Shown here: positions 27,141 through 36,052 of the stretch, piece after piece
Numbering within the stretch: the stretch's first letter is position 1
How the letters are laid out: every line of letters begins with the position of its first letter
NCBI RefSeq assembly: GCF_025685645.1
Contig: NZ_JAGSYF010000001.1
Location: 1,302,001-1,366,000 of the forward strand
DNA from: Edaphobacter bradus
GTDB lineage: Bacteria > Acidobacteriota > Terriglobia > Terriglobales > Acidobacteriaceae
Length of the DNA stretch: 64,000 nt
Reading direction: 5' to 3'
Program-made: the position numbers and the translations under genes
Notes under the pieces: model-generated
Told to the model about the DNA's origin: nothing
Databases searched by the model: none
The model's input: only the letters and a program-made list of their open reading frames with translations

Positions 27141-27881
27141 ATGGCAGAGACGCCTCTCATCGTTGTTGTCGAAGACGAAGACCACCTCGCGCAGGGCCTT
27201 CTTTTCAACCTCCAGGCCGAGGGCTACCGCACTCACCTCGAATCCGACGGCGACGCCGCGCTGGCCTACCTTCTGGGAACAACAGACCCCATCGCCGCTA
27301 TCGTCCTCGACTGCATGCTCCCCGGAGCCGACGGCTTCACCATCGTCCGCGCACTCCGCGAAGCGCAGCGCTTCACCCCGGTGCTCATGCTGACCGCGCG
27401 TTCGCGCCCCGAGGATGTCCTCGAAGGCCTCGAGTCCGGCGCCGATGACTATCTCCCCAAGCCATTCGACCTAAGCATTCTCCTTGTCCGCATCAAATCC
27501 CTGCTCCGCCGCACTGCCTGGCAGCGGGCGCAGACATCCGGCACAGCCACTCCATCGGAGCCCACCGAGCCAACTGCGGAGTACGCTTTCAACCACCGCA
27601 CCATCCGCTTCGACCAACTCGAACTGATCGCTCCCAACCGCACAACGCATCTCACCGTAATGGAGGCCGACCTCCTCCGCTACCTCACCGACCGTGAGGG
27701 CGAAATCATTCCCCGAAAGGCCATCCTCGAAGAGGTCTGGCAGCTCCACGAAGACACCGACACCCGCGCCATCGACAACTTCATCGTCCGTCTGCGCCGC
27801 TACATCGAGGACGACCCCGCCCATCCCCAGCACCTCATCACCGTCCGCGGCATTGGCTACCGCTTCGTAGCCAACCCCTAA
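27141..27881 (+). CDS. OmpR-family response regulator
   Basis: A 246-residue two-domain regulator. The receiver domain has acidic residues Glu11-Asp12, phospho-acceptor Asp57 (AIVLDCMLPG), Thr at LMLTAR and Lys107 in LPKPFD. The C-terminal winged helix (about 150-243) contains LTVMEADLLRYLTDREGEIIP and ends VRGIGYRFVANP. It is the partner of the adjacent kinase. A second, diverged copy of its last 20 codons lies at 28519-28581, beyond the acetyltransferase gene. Confidence 0.94.
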   Translation: MAETPLIVVVEDEDHLAQGLLFNLQAEGYRTHLESDGDAALAYLLGTTDPIAAIVLDCMLPGADGFTIVRALREAQRFTPVLMLTARSRPEDVLEGLESGADDYLPKPFDLSILLVRIKSLLRRTAWQRAQTSGTATPSEPTEPTAEYAFNHRTIRFDQLELIAPNRTTHLTVMEADLLRYLTDREGEIIPRKAILEEVWQLHEDTDTRAIDNFIVRLRRYIEDDPAHPQHLITVRGIGYRFVANP

Positions 27882-27981
27882 AACATCTAAAATAGAAAAT
27901 GAGCCGGTGTTAGGCCCCAGACGATCGTCACAGGAAACAGCCGACTGTCTGCCAAACCCTTCGTGCAACCAAGTCAGGAAA

Positions 27982-28518
27982 ATGAGCTTGCTCCAAACAG
28001 AGAAGTCGGCCGCCGTCGCTGGACTGCGGCCAGCCACGACAGAGGACGCCGGCCAGTTGGTGACTTTCATCAACCGCGCCTTCGCGCCCGACAACTACTT
28101 CAAGCGCACCGAGCGTACCGATCCCTCGCAGGTCGCAGAGTACCTCCGCAAGGGCGTCTTCTTCCTCCTCGAAGATGCTGGTGAGTTGTACGGTCTGGTC
28201 TACACCGAACTGCGCGAGAATGGCCGCGGTTATATCGGAATGATTGCGACCGACCCTGACCGTCAGCGCGGCGGAATCGGAACGCGGCTACTGCAGATTG
28301 GCGAAGAGTTCTGCCGCGACCACGGCTCTCGCGTCATAGAGATCTCCGTCATCAATCTCCGGCCAGACCTCGTCGCATGGTATCAGCCGAAGGGATATCG
28401 AGTCGTCGGCGAAGCTCCCTATGTCCGCCCCGAGATCCTTATTCTTCCCTGTCACTTCATCCTCATGGAAAAAGATCTGGCCCCGACTCCCACCGCCGAC
28501 GCAGACAACTCGAACTAG
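27982..28518 (+). CDS. GNAT-family N-acetyltransferase
   Basis: A 178-residue acetyl-CoA-dependent acetyltransferase, starting at ATG behind an AGGA site. The acetyl-CoA-binding motif A is GYIGMIATDPDRQRGGIGTRLLQIGEEFC, with the Q/RxxGxG/A loop as RQRGGIG. The N-terminal part (LRPATTEDAGQLVTFINRAF) is typical. The substrate cannot be told. It lies between the response regulator and a scrap of duplicated response-regulator DNA, which suggests insertion or duplication at this spot. Confidence 0.88.
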   Translation: MSLLQTEKSAAVAGLRPATTEDAGQLVTFINRAFAPDNYFKRTERTDPSQVAEYLRKGVFFLLEDAGELYGLVYTELRENGRGYIGMIATDPDRQRGGIGTRLLQIGEEFCRDHGSRVIEISVINLRPDLVAWYQPKGYRVVGEAPYVRPEILILPCHFILMEKDLAPTPTADADNSN

Positions 28519-28581
28519 CGCACCTTCGTCACGGTCCGCGGCATCGGCTACCGCTTCATAGCCAACCCGGAGCAAGCCTGA
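28519..28581 (+). pseudogene. Duplicated 3' end of the response-regulator gene
   Basis: Twenty in-frame codons directly after the acetyltransferase stop read RTFVTVRGIGYRFIANPEQA and then stop. They match the true end of the upstream regulator (ITVRGIGYRFVANP), at protein and DNA level. No start or receiver part is present. This is a leftover from a tandem duplication, or the original 3' end displaced by an insertion. Confidence 0.75.
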
Positions 28582-28649
28582 ACCTTGGCCCGCGTGGGCT
28601 GCCACCACCTCGACCGACCGCGCCATTTACAATTCCTATAAGTGAAAAT

Positions 28650-29636
28650 ATGACGAATGCGTCGAAGGTTGACCTCGTCGGCGTTGGACTGAATGCCACC
28701 GACACCGTTATCCCGCTCTCCCATTACCCCGCTCTCGGCTCCAAGGTTGAGTACACCTCCCAAAGTGTTCTGGCCGGCGGACAGGTAGCAAGCACCGTTG
28801 TCGCCTGTCAGCTCTGGGGGATGCGCACTCGCTACGTCGGAAAGCTTGGCGATGACGACGCGGCGAAGCTTCATCACGATGAGTTTGACCGCGCCGGAGT
28901 GGAGGCTCGGATCATCACGGTTCCCGGCGCCCCAAGCCCTCAATCTCTCATCCTTGTCGACGGAAACGGCGAGCGCACCGTCCTCGGCCGGCACGACGAG
29001 CGGCTTACCCTGCTGCCCTCTGAGCTCCATCGCGAATGGATCGTCAACGCGCGGGCGCTTCACGTGGATGGCTTCGATACCGATGCGGCCACGCTTGCGG
29101 CCCGCTGGGCGCGTGATGCAGGCGTGCCCGTCATCGCCGATCTCGACGAAATCTACCCCGGCGTCGAGGATCTCCTCGAAAACATCGACTACCTGATCGT
29201 GAGCCGTGACTTTCCCTGCCGGCTCATGTCTGAGCACGATCTTGAGAAGGCCGTCACCAGGATGCACAACCGCTTCCACTGCCGCCTCACGGCCGCGACC
29301 CTCGGCCCTGACGGCGTCCTCGCCTTTGACGGCAACCGGCTTTACCACACTCCTGCCTATCGCGTTCCTGTCGTCGATACCACCGGCGCTGGAGACATCT
29401 TCCACGCAGGGTTCATCTACGGTCTTCTCCAGGACTGGTCTCTCGACCGCCAACTCGACTTCGCCTGCGCCGCCGCCGCCCTCAACTGTATGTCCGTCGG
29501 GGCCCGCGGAGGCATTCAGACAGTCGAAGCGATTGAAAGCCTTGTGGCGACCGGCTCCCGGTACAACCCTCAGTACACACCCTCACGCAGCGTCAAGCGG
29601 CTTGGCGAACCGCACCCTGTTGACGCGATCCGTTGA
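28650..29636 (+). CDS. PfkB-family carbohydrate kinase
   Basis: A 328-residue sugar or nucleoside kinase. It starts VDLVGVGLNATDTVIPL and has the N-terminal signature VLAGGQVASTVVACQLWG. Catalytic motif II is VDTTGAGDIFHAGFIYGLL, with the catalytic Asp in GAGD. The substrate is not determined; ADP-sugar, fructose-like or nucleoside substrates are all possible. The ATG at 28650 lies 5 bases after AGTGAAA. The next gene, the LptFG fusion, starts 64 bases downstream on the same strand. Confidence 0.9.
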   Translation: MTNASKVDLVGVGLNATDTVIPLSHYPALGSKVEYTSQSVLAGGQVASTVVACQLWGMRTRYVGKLGDDDAAKLHHDEFDRAGVEARIITVPGAPSPQSLILVDGNGERTVLGRHDERLTLLPSELHREWIVNARALHVDGFDTDAATLAARWARDAGVPVIADLDEIYPGVEDLLENIDYLIVSRDFPCRLMSEHDLEKAVTRMHNRFHCRLTAATLGPDGVLAFDGNRLYHTPAYRVPVVDTTGAGDIFHAGFIYGLLQDWSLDRQLDFACAAAALNCMSVGARGGIQTVEAIESLVATGSRYNPQYTPSRSVKRLGEPHPVDAIR

Positions 29637-29700
29637 CCAACAGGTTCTGAGGAGTTGCCCCTCTCCTACGCGATAGACTCATTCCAGGCACCTGTTCCGC

Positions 29701-32073
29701 ATGCGCATCCTCACCCGCTACATCCTCCGCGAGGTCATCTCTCACGCACTGCTTGGCGGAGCCCTCTTTACTTTCGTGCTCTTCATGCGCGACCTCGGGC
29801 ATATCCTCGAGCTCGTCGTCCGCGACTCCGCCTCGCTCACTGACGTCCTGCGCATCTTCGCCTACCTTCTTCCCAACTTCCTCATCGTCACCATCCCCAT
29901 GGCCGTGCTGGTGGGCATCCTGCTCGGTCTCTCGCGCCTCGCGGCCGACTCCGAGATCACCGCTATGCGCGCCTCCGGAATGGGAGCGCTCGACTTCGTC
30001 CGCATCGTCTCCATCGTCTCAGCTGTCGCCGTCGGCCTCGGACTCTTCAACTCGCTTTATCTCGCGCCGCGCTCCGCCGCGGCCACTCTCGCGCTCGAAG
30101 CCTCTCTCAGCTCCTCGCAGGCCTCCTTCGAGGTTCAGCCCCGTGTCTTCTACGAAGACTTCCGCAACTACGTCCTCTACATTCAGGACGTCCGTCCTGC
30201 CTCCGGCGCCGCGCTCTGGCGACATGTCTTCCTCGCCGACATCACCCAGCCCGCCAACCCCAACATCACCACCGCTGACGAGGCCGTCGTCGTCGGCAAC
30301 GACGCCCAGACTATCCGTCTCCACCTCCTCAACGGCGGACAGCACCAGACTGCACCCAACGACCCCAACCAGTACAACATCTCCACCTTCCTATCCACCG
30401 ACCTGCCCATCGCCACCGGATCGCAGGAGGATCCTCGCCTCGGCCGCTCCGACACCCCCATCCTCGCACTTCCTCTCACCGAGCTCTGGCGCCTTCGCAA
30501 CTCCTCCAGCGATCTGCCCGGCCAGCCCGCGCGCATCTACCGCATCGAGTTCAATAAGCGCTTCTCCTATCCCTTCGCCTGCCTCGTGCTCATGCTCGTC
30601 GGCGTGCCGCTCGGCATCTCCTCCAAACGCGGAGGCAAGTCTACCGGCTTCGTCCTCACCATCGTTCTCGTCTTCATCTACTACTTCCTCTCGTCGCTCG
30701 GAGTCGCCTTCGCCAAGACCGGCAAGCTCTCACCCTTTCTCGGGGTCTGGGGAGCAAACCTTATCTTCGCCGCATTCGGAGCCATCCTGCTCTACCAGAT
30801 GTCTCGCGGAGGCATCGCCCTTGGCCTCTTCTCTTCCCTCGGTGCCTCGCTCGATAAGCTTCTCGCCCGCTTCACGCGCGGCCGCCAGCTCGCCGCAGCC
30901 GGCAACGGCAACCTCGACATCGCCACCATCCTTCGTCGCTTCCGCAGCACCTTCCGCGTTCAGTTCCCCTTGTTGCTCGACGACTACGTCATGCGCGAGT
31001 ACGCCACCAACTTCGCGCTTGTCGTCTTCTCCTTCTCCACTCTTTTCATCATCTTTACCTTCTTCGAGCTCATCGGTGACATCATCCGCAACCGCACGCC
31101 GCTCGTCACCGTAGGCGACTACCTCATCAACCTCATCCCCTATATCCTCTACAACGTCACACCGCTCTGCGCACTCGTGGCCGTGCTCGTCACCTTCGGC
31201 ACGCTCTCGCGCAGCTCTGAGATCACGGCCATGAAGGCCACGGGCATCAGCCTCTACCGCATCGTCTCGCCCATACTTATCACCACGCTTCTCATCTCCA
31301 TCGGGCTGTTCGCATTTGATGAGTTCTACCTCCCCGCCGCCAACCGCCGCCAGGAGGCCCTCCGCTACACCATCAAGGCTAAGCCCGCCCGCACGTTCCT
31401 CCGCCCCGACCGACAGTGGATCTCCGGTCAGGGCGGCCCCTCCGGCACGCCGATGCGCATCTTCTACTACCAGTTCTACGATCCCAACAAAGAGGTCTTC
31501 GCCAACCTCACCGTCTTCGAGTTCGATCCCGCAACCTTCACCCTCCACCGCCGCATCTTTGCTGCCTCTGCCCACTGGAACGAGCACATCAACCGCTGGG
31601 CCTTCGAGAACGGATGGGAGCGCACCTTCTCCGGCGACACCATCGCCTCCTACCAGCCCTTCACCCTTACTACCTTTCCCGAGATCCGCGAGCAGCCCGG
31701 CTACTTCGTTAAAGAGGACCGCCCCTCGCAGGAGATGAGCTACAACGAGCTCTCGAGCTACATCGCCGACCTCAAGCAATCCGGCTTCGACACCAAGCGC
31801 CTCAGCGTGCAGCTCAACCGCAAGCTTGCCTACCCGCTCATCACGCTCGTGATGGCGATCCTCGCCATTCCCTTCTCGCTGTCGATGGGCAAACGCGGCT
31901 CACTCGCCGGCATCGCCACCGCCATCGGCCTCGCCATCGCCTACTGGGTCATCGACGGACTCTTTCAGGCCATGGGAAACGTCAACACCCTGCCTGCCAT
32001 CCTCGCCGCCTGGACCCCCGACCTCCTCTTCGGCATCGCGGGAACTTATCTCCTCCTTCGCAGCTCAACTTAA
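29701..32073 (+). CDS. Fused LptF-LptG permease (YjgP/YjgQ x2)
   Basis: A 790-residue protein containing two complete YjgP/YjgQ permease units. The first (about 1-385) starts ILTRYILREVISHALLGG, the second (about 425-790) starts LLDDYVMREYATNFALVVF. Each shows the family pattern of membrane helices flanking a periplasmic jellyroll domain, with the motif SRxxxxSEITAMxAxG seen twice. LptF and LptG normally form a heterodimer with the LptB ATPase to extract LPS from the inner membrane; here one chain would supply both. lptB is not in the window. Confidence 0.92.
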   Translation: MRILTRYILREVISHALLGGALFTFVLFMRDLGHILELVVRDSASLTDVLRIFAYLLPNFLIVTIPMAVLVGILLGLSRLAADSEITAMRASGMGALDFVRIVSIVSAVAVGLGLFNSLYLAPRSAAATLALEASLSSSQASFEVQPRVFYEDFRNYVLYIQDVRPASGAALWRHVFLADITQPANPNITTADEAVVVGNDAQTIRLHLLNGGQHQTAPNDPNQYNISTFLSTDLPIATGSQEDPRLGRSDTPILALPLTELWRLRNSSSDLPGQPARIYRIEFNKRFSYPFACLVLMLVGVPLGISSKRGGKSTGFVLTIVLVFIYYFLSSLGVAFAKTGKLSPFLGVWGANLIFAAFGAILLYQMSRGGIALGLFSSLGASLDKLLARFTRGRQLAAAGNGNLDIATILRRFRSTFRVQFPLLLDDYVMREYATNFALVVFSFSTLFIIFTFFELIGDIIRNRTPLVTVGDYLINLIPYILYNVTPLCALVAVLVTFGTLSRSSEITAMKATGISLYRIVSPILITTLLISIGLFAFDEFYLPAANRRQEALRYTIKAKPARTFLRPDRQWISGQGGPSGTPMRIFYYQFYDPNKEVFANLTVFEFDPATFTLHRRIFAASAHWNEHINRWAFENGWERTFSGDTIASYQPFTLTTFPEIREQPGYFVKEDRPSQEMSYNELSSYIADLKQSGFDTKRLSVQLNRKLAYPLITLVMAILAIPFSLSMGKRGSLAGIATAIGLAIAYWVIDGLFQAMGNVNTLPAILAAWTPDLLFGIAGTYLLLRSST

Positions 32074-32156
32074 TGTCTGCCTTTGCTATTGCTTTCTTGC
32101 ACCAGGATCACAAGCCCGAAGCACAGCAAGTCCCCCCGAGCTAAACTAAGACCACG

Positions 32157-32777
32157 ATGAAGCTACCGCTCTCTCTCGCTCTTCTGGCGACTCTCTCCAC
32201 TGCAGCCACAGCCCAGACTTCCACTGCCACCACCAGAAAGCCCGCAACCACACATCACACAATGACGAAGCCAGCAGCCAAGACTGTCGCCAACCCCGCC
32301 GACAACCCGCCCAACGTCCCCAAGGTCGAAGGCACGCCGAAAAACCTCTACGCTCTCCGCTACATCGACATCACCGTCGGCTCCGGCCCACTCGCCGAGT
32401 CCCGCCGCTACTACACCGTCCACTACACCGGCTGGCTCACCGACGGCACCAAGTTCGACTCCTCCAGCGACCATCCCGGAGCCAAGCCCATTGTCTTTCC
32501 GTACGGCGCACGTCAGGTGATCCCCGGCTGGGACACAGGCTTTGCAGGCATGCACGTCGGAGGCAAGCGCCGCCTCTTCGTCCCCTACCAGTTGGCCTAC
32601 GGCGAGAGCGGCCGTCCGCCCGTCATTCCTGCCAAGGCCGACCTCATCTTCGACGTCGAGCTGGTCAGCCAGTCCGAGACGGACCCTCGCCTCGCCCCCG
32701 AGACCCCGGCGCCCACGGAGACCAAGCCATCCACAACCGACACCGACACCAAAACTCCGCACCCTGACACCCACTAA
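32157..32777 (+). CDS. FKBP-type peptidyl-prolyl cis-trans isomerase, exported
   Basis: A 206-residue protein with a signal peptide ([18 protein letters not shown]), a Thr/Ala/Lys/Pro-rich linker (about 20-60) and one FKBP domain (about 70-170) with [39 protein letters not shown] and DLIFDVELV. The C-terminal 30 residues are a Thr/Pro tail. It would speed prolyl isomerisation of proteins folding in the periplasm. It lies between the LptFG and MsbA-like genes, all on the same strand, with gaps of 83 and 33 bases. Confidence 0.92.
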   Translation: MKLPLSLALLATLSTAATAQTSTATTRKPATTHHTMTKPAAKTVANPADNPPNVPKVEGTPKNLYALRYIDITVGSGPLAESRRYYTVHYTGWLTDGTKFDSSSDHPGAKPIVFPYGARQVIPGWDTGFAGMHVGGKRRLFVPYQLAYGESGRPPVIPAKADLIFDVELVSQSETDPRLAPETPAPTETKPSTTDTDTKTPHPDTH

Positions 32778-32810
32778 ACTCATCCCATCCTCAGGCGGGT
32801 TAGGCAGAAC

Positions 32811-34619
32811 ATGATGCTGGAAAAGCTCAGACCACTCAACCCCTACCTCAGGCGATACTGGAAGTCCCTCGCCTGGGGTGGCGTTGCTGACGTTATGTAC
32901 AACGTCATCAAGGTCCTTGTGCCCATCATCATCGGCCACGCCATCGATGACATGAGGCACAGTCTCACCGAGCAGAAGGTACTCTTCCACGCCCTCCGTC
33001 TTCTCACTGCCGCAGCAGCCTCCGGCGTCTTTCTCTACATCACCCGCCAGGTCATCATCGGAACCTCCCGCGAGATCGAGTTCGACCTCCGCAACGACCT
33101 CTTCACTAACCTCGAGCGCCAGTCGCCCAGCTTCTACCACACCCATCGCACCGGCGACATCATGGCGCGCACGACCAACGACCTGAATGCAGTGCGCCAG
33201 CTCCTCGGCCCCGCCATCATGTACAGCGCGAACACCATCGTCTTCATGGCTGCAGCGCTGCCCTTCATGTACCGCATCAGCCCCAAGCTGACTTTCTTCG
33301 CCTTCGTCCCGCTCCCCGCCGTCTCCGTGCTCGTGCAGTACTTCGGCAACCGCATCCATCGCCGATTCGAGCGCATCCAGGCGATGTTCTCCGACATATC
33401 CGCCAAGGCCCAGGAGAACTTCTCCGGCGCCCGCCTCATCCGCGCCTTCGCGCAAGAGGAGGCCGAGATCGCCTCCTTCGAAAAGGCCAACCGTGAGTAC
33501 ATCGGCCGCAGCCTCCACCTCGTCCGACTCATGGCCATGCTGTGGCCCACGCTCGAGTTCATGCTCGGCCTCTCGCTGATGATCACACTCCTGGTCGGAG
33601 GACGCGAGGTCGTCGCCCACCACATCACTGTCGGCCAGTTCACCAGCTTCAACGTCTACATGGTGCAGCTCACCTGGCCGCTCATCGCCGTCGGCTGGGT
33701 CGTCAACCTCTTCCAGCGCGGAACCGCCTCCATCGTCCGTATTGACGAACTTCTTAAACAGAAACCCGCCATCGCCGACGACCCCGCCCTGCTGCGAACT
33801 GGCAGCCCTTCTCCTATGCTGTCATTCCGCAGCGCAGCGGAGGAATCTGCTTCTCTTCAGAAACCGCTGAGCGGCGAAATCGAGCTCCGCAACCTAAGCT
33901 TCGCTTACCCGAGCGGCCCCACCGTCCTCCACGACATCAACCTCACCATCCCCGCGGGCTCTTCGCTCGCCATCGTCGGCCCTACCGGCTCCGGCAAGTC
34001 CACTCTTGTCTCGCTCATCCCCCGCCTCCAGGACGCCGCACCCGGCTCCGTCCTCATCGACGGTGAACCTATCCGCAGCTTCCCCCTCGCAGACCTGCGT
34101 CACAGCATAGGCTTCGTCCCGCAGGAAACCTTCCTCTTCTCCGACAGCATTCGCCATAACATCGCCTTCGGAACTCCCGACGCCACCGATGATCAGATCG
34201 AAGAAGCCGCCGCCATCGCCCACATCCACACCGAGATCCTCGACTTCCCCCGCGGCTTCGAAACCCTCGTCGGAGAGCGCGGCGTCACTCTCTCCGGCGG
34301 CCAGAAACAGCGCACCTCCATCGCCCGCGCCGTCATCCGCAACCCGCGCATCCTCATCCTGGACGATGCCCTCGCCTCGGTCGACACCTACACCGAGGAG
34401 CGCATCCTCAGCGGTCTGAGCAAGGTCATGCAGGGTCGCACGACCATCTTCATCTCCCACCGCATCTCCACCGCCCGCAACGCCGACCAGATCGTCGTCC
34501 TCGTCAACGGCCGCATCGCCGAGTTGGGAACCCACGAAGAACTCCTCGCCCGCAATGGCTACTACACCAGCCTTTTCGAAAAGCAGCGCCTCGAAGAAGA
34601 GCTCTCCGTCGCCACCTGA
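32811..34619 (+). CDS. MsbA-like ABC exporter (fused permease and ATPase)
   Basis: A 602-residue half-transporter. Six membrane helices lie in about 1-310, followed by the ATPase with Walker A GPTGSGKST, Q-loop FVPQETFLF, signature LSGGQKQR, Walker B ILILDDALASVD and the His switch in IFISHRIST. It would export a lipid or amphipathic substrate as a homodimer. The neighbouring LptFG gene makes lipid A an attractive substrate, but drug export is equally possible. Residues about 336-349 (LSFRSAAEESAS) in the linker are encoded by an intergenic-type palindromic repeat. Confidence 0.92.
   Translation: MMLEKLRPLNPYLRRYWKSLAWGGVADVMYNVIKVLVPIIIGHAIDDMRHSLTEQKVLFHALRLLTAAAASGVFLYITRQVIIGTSREIEFDLRNDLFTNLERQSPSFYHTHRTGDIMARTTNDLNAVRQLLGPAIMYSANTIVFMAAALPFMYRISPKLTFFAFVPLPAVSVLVQYFGNRIHRRFERIQAMFSDISAKAQENFSGARLIRAFAQEEAEIASFEKANREYIGRSLHLVRLMAMLWPTLEFMLGLSLMITLLVGGREVVAHHITVGQFTSFNVYMVQLTWPLIAVGWVVNLFQRGTASIVRIDELLKQKPAIADDPALLRTGSPSPMLSFRSAAEESASLQKPLSGEIELRNLSFAYPSGPTVLHDINLTIPAGSSLAIVGPTGSGKSTLVSLIPRLQDAAPGSVLIDGEPIRSFPLADLRHSIGFVPQETFLFSDSIRHNIAFGTPDATDDQIEEAAAIAHIHTEILDFPRGFETLVGERGVTLSGGQKQRTSIARAVIRNPRILILDDALASVDTYTEERILSGLSKVMQGRTTIFISHRISTARNADQIVVLVNGRIAELGTHEELLARNGYYTSLFEKQRLEEELSVAT
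33819..33855. repeat. GTCATTCCG...GGAATC repeat inside the MsbA-like gene, copy 2
   Basis: The unit GTCATTCCGCAGCGCAGCGG with AGGAATCTGCTTC behind it matches the repeats at 10096-10140 and 34633-34660. It sits in frame in the interdomain linker of the exporter and adds no stop codon. Confidence 0.65.
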
Positions 34620-34632
34620 TTCATCTTTAGGT

Positions 34633-34660
34633 TGTCATTCTGAGCGAAGCGAAGAATCCC
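34633..34660. repeat. GTCATTCTGAGCG...GAATCCC repeat, copy 3
   Basis: TGTCATTCTGAGCGAAGCGA with AGAATCCC behind it, 13 bases after the stop codon of the MsbA-like gene. Same family as the copies at 10096 and 33819. Confidence 0.65.
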
Positions 34661-34690
34661 CTCATTTCGCCGGGAGCGCCACACATAAAC

Positions 34691-34723
34691 GGGCGCCCCA
34701 TCCATCGCGCAACGATGGATGGG
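34691..34723. repeat. CGGG(T/C)GCCCCA palindromic repeat, copy 1
   Basis: GGGCGCCCCATCCATCGCGC, then AACGATGGATGGG: an imperfect hairpin with arms CCATCCATCG / CGATGGATGG. It is related to the repeats at 50013-50050 and 51065-51105 and lies between the MsbA-like gene and the minus-strand gene. Confidence 0.6.
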
Positions 34724-34738
34724 AAAGAAAATAAGGGG

Positions 34739-35539
34739 TTAGTGACCTGACAATCCGATGTCACATTCATCTGGACAAAGATTCTTGATTGTATATCCTT
34801 CTGGTATCAAAAAGAGCTGAGGATCTGGTTCAGCAGGTTGGAATTCCGTGATTTCCCACGTTGACGACTTCCCGGGCTCGTCAAAAGAGTTGAACAGTGT
34901 GATCCCTAAGGCAGTAGAGTACCACCGCTCCTGCGTAACTCGAATAAGTCCATTAGTAGTAGTAGCTGGGATCGTGCCGGTGGCATGTATCCCCTCAGTG
35001 TCTATGCCGAGAATCGTTTTCGTTCCCAACTTCTGAACCCTCAATCCCCATGTTGCACCGACTGCCTTGCACGCGTCTGCGTTGGGCACCCACGGCGCGC
35101 TATTCCATTCCTTCCGTAGGGCTACCCACTTAGAAAAATGGAAAAGCAAGGCTGGATTTAAGTTTTCCATCCACTCGACTCCAATATATTTCTGCGGATC
35201 AAGCACCGTAAACTCAACATGTGCAAGTTTGTTGGTGAGACCGACCCAACCATGGGTCTCGATGTATACCTTGCCGCTTGAATCTCGAGCTTCTTTTCCA
35301 GTAATCACTTTTGTAACGCTGGCGCCATCTGCACTCCTGGTAAAGACGCGCGTTTCCTTCCATGACGCAATAAACGGCGCGCCAGTGCGCATTAAGAACC
35401 AATTCGCTTCGACCGCGACGCATGGTGTGAGAATAGAAGTATCTTCCTTTGACAGTGCTTGATAAGCAAGTAAGGGATGGAGCGGCATGAAAGTTATACA
35501 TACGAGTAGAGCCATATGAGCAATTCCGCGCATCTTCAT
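34739..35539 (-). CDS. Exported protein of unknown function
   Basis: A 266-residue protein starting MKMRGIAHMALL at the ATG behind a GGAGG site; an in-frame GTG four codons upstream is an alternative. A signal peptide covers about residues 1-26. The mature part holds two Cys near the end (NLCPDECDIGL) and one near the start, with segments such as SWKETRVFTRSADGASVTKV and GTKTILGIDTEGIHATGTI. Its sequence is visibly less GC-rich than the flanking genes. No family was recognised. Similar length and style to other stand-alone secreted acidobacterial proteins. Confidence 0.65.
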   Translation of the reverse strand: MKMRGIAHMALLVCITFMPLHPLLAYQALSKEDTSILTPCVAVEANWFLMRTGAPFIASWKETRVFTRSADGASVTKVITGKEARDSSGKVYIETHGWVGLTNKLAHVEFTVLDPQKYIGVEWMENLNPALLFHFSKWVALRKEWNSAPWVPNADACKAVGATWGLRVQKLGTKTILGIDTEGIHATGTIPATTTNGLIRVTQERWYSTALGITLFNSFDEPGKSSTWEITEFQPAEPDPQLFLIPEGYTIKNLCPDECDIGLSGH

Positions 35540-35741
35540 CCGAGCCTCCACGGTGCCTCCTCAAAGAATCGCTGGCAGCCCACTGCTAGATGAGATCGGT
35601 GCTTTGGTCACCATCAATATACCGTTGTCCCCTTTTTTGAGCTGCTCCCAATTGATTGTCCGGTTGGATGTACGAAATCATCCCTTACCTTCTGTTCTTG
35701 TTTCGCTGTCCTTATGGTGTGTCCCGGCACGTCGATCTCTT

Positions 35742-36040
35742 GTCAAGCCCCAAAAGAGATAAACCGCACAAAACAAATGAGATGGCCATGGCAGAGCAAT
35801 TCATTCCATTTGATATACTTAATACATAGATAGAAAAAGCAAAGAAGCCCCGGTCACCAGCCGGGGCTTTCCTTTGCGCCAATAGTCGACCAGGAACTAA
35901 GTAACGAGAAATGAATACCTTGCCAATCAAGCACTTCAAAAACAAGGACTTTGCTCCATCTGGCAACCAGATTGCGTAACAAGTCCAGACTTAAGGTATG
36001 TGAAATGAAGATTTTGCACAAAAACAGGGGGAGGGGTATG
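35742..36040. repeat. Long structured intergenic element, copy B
   Basis: About 300 bases filling the gap between an unknown minus-strand gene and fliS. The order of blocks equals copy A: TTGTCAAGCCCC, ACCGCACAAAACAA, ATGGCAGAGCAATTC with TATACTTAATA behind it, a hairpin (35845-35853 / 35861-35869), AATATT-like units, AACAAGTCC and the tail TTTTGCACAAAAACAGGGGG. The middle is about 30 bases longer than in copy A. No coding capacity. It ends 13 bases before the fliS stop codon. Confidence 0.75.
35845..35869. terminator. Hairpin inside element B
   Basis: A 9-bp stem AAGCCCCGG / CCGGGGCTT with a short loop, followed by TCCTTTG. Same place in the element as the hairpins in copies A and C. Confidence 0.7.
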
Positions 36041-36052
36041 ACACCAAACAAA

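Noticed and set aside
32163..33623. A 486-codon minus-strand open frame across the FKBP and exporter genes
   Set aside because: Spans two recognised genes on the opposite strand and is Gly/Glu/Val-rich, as expected from a GC-rich shadow.
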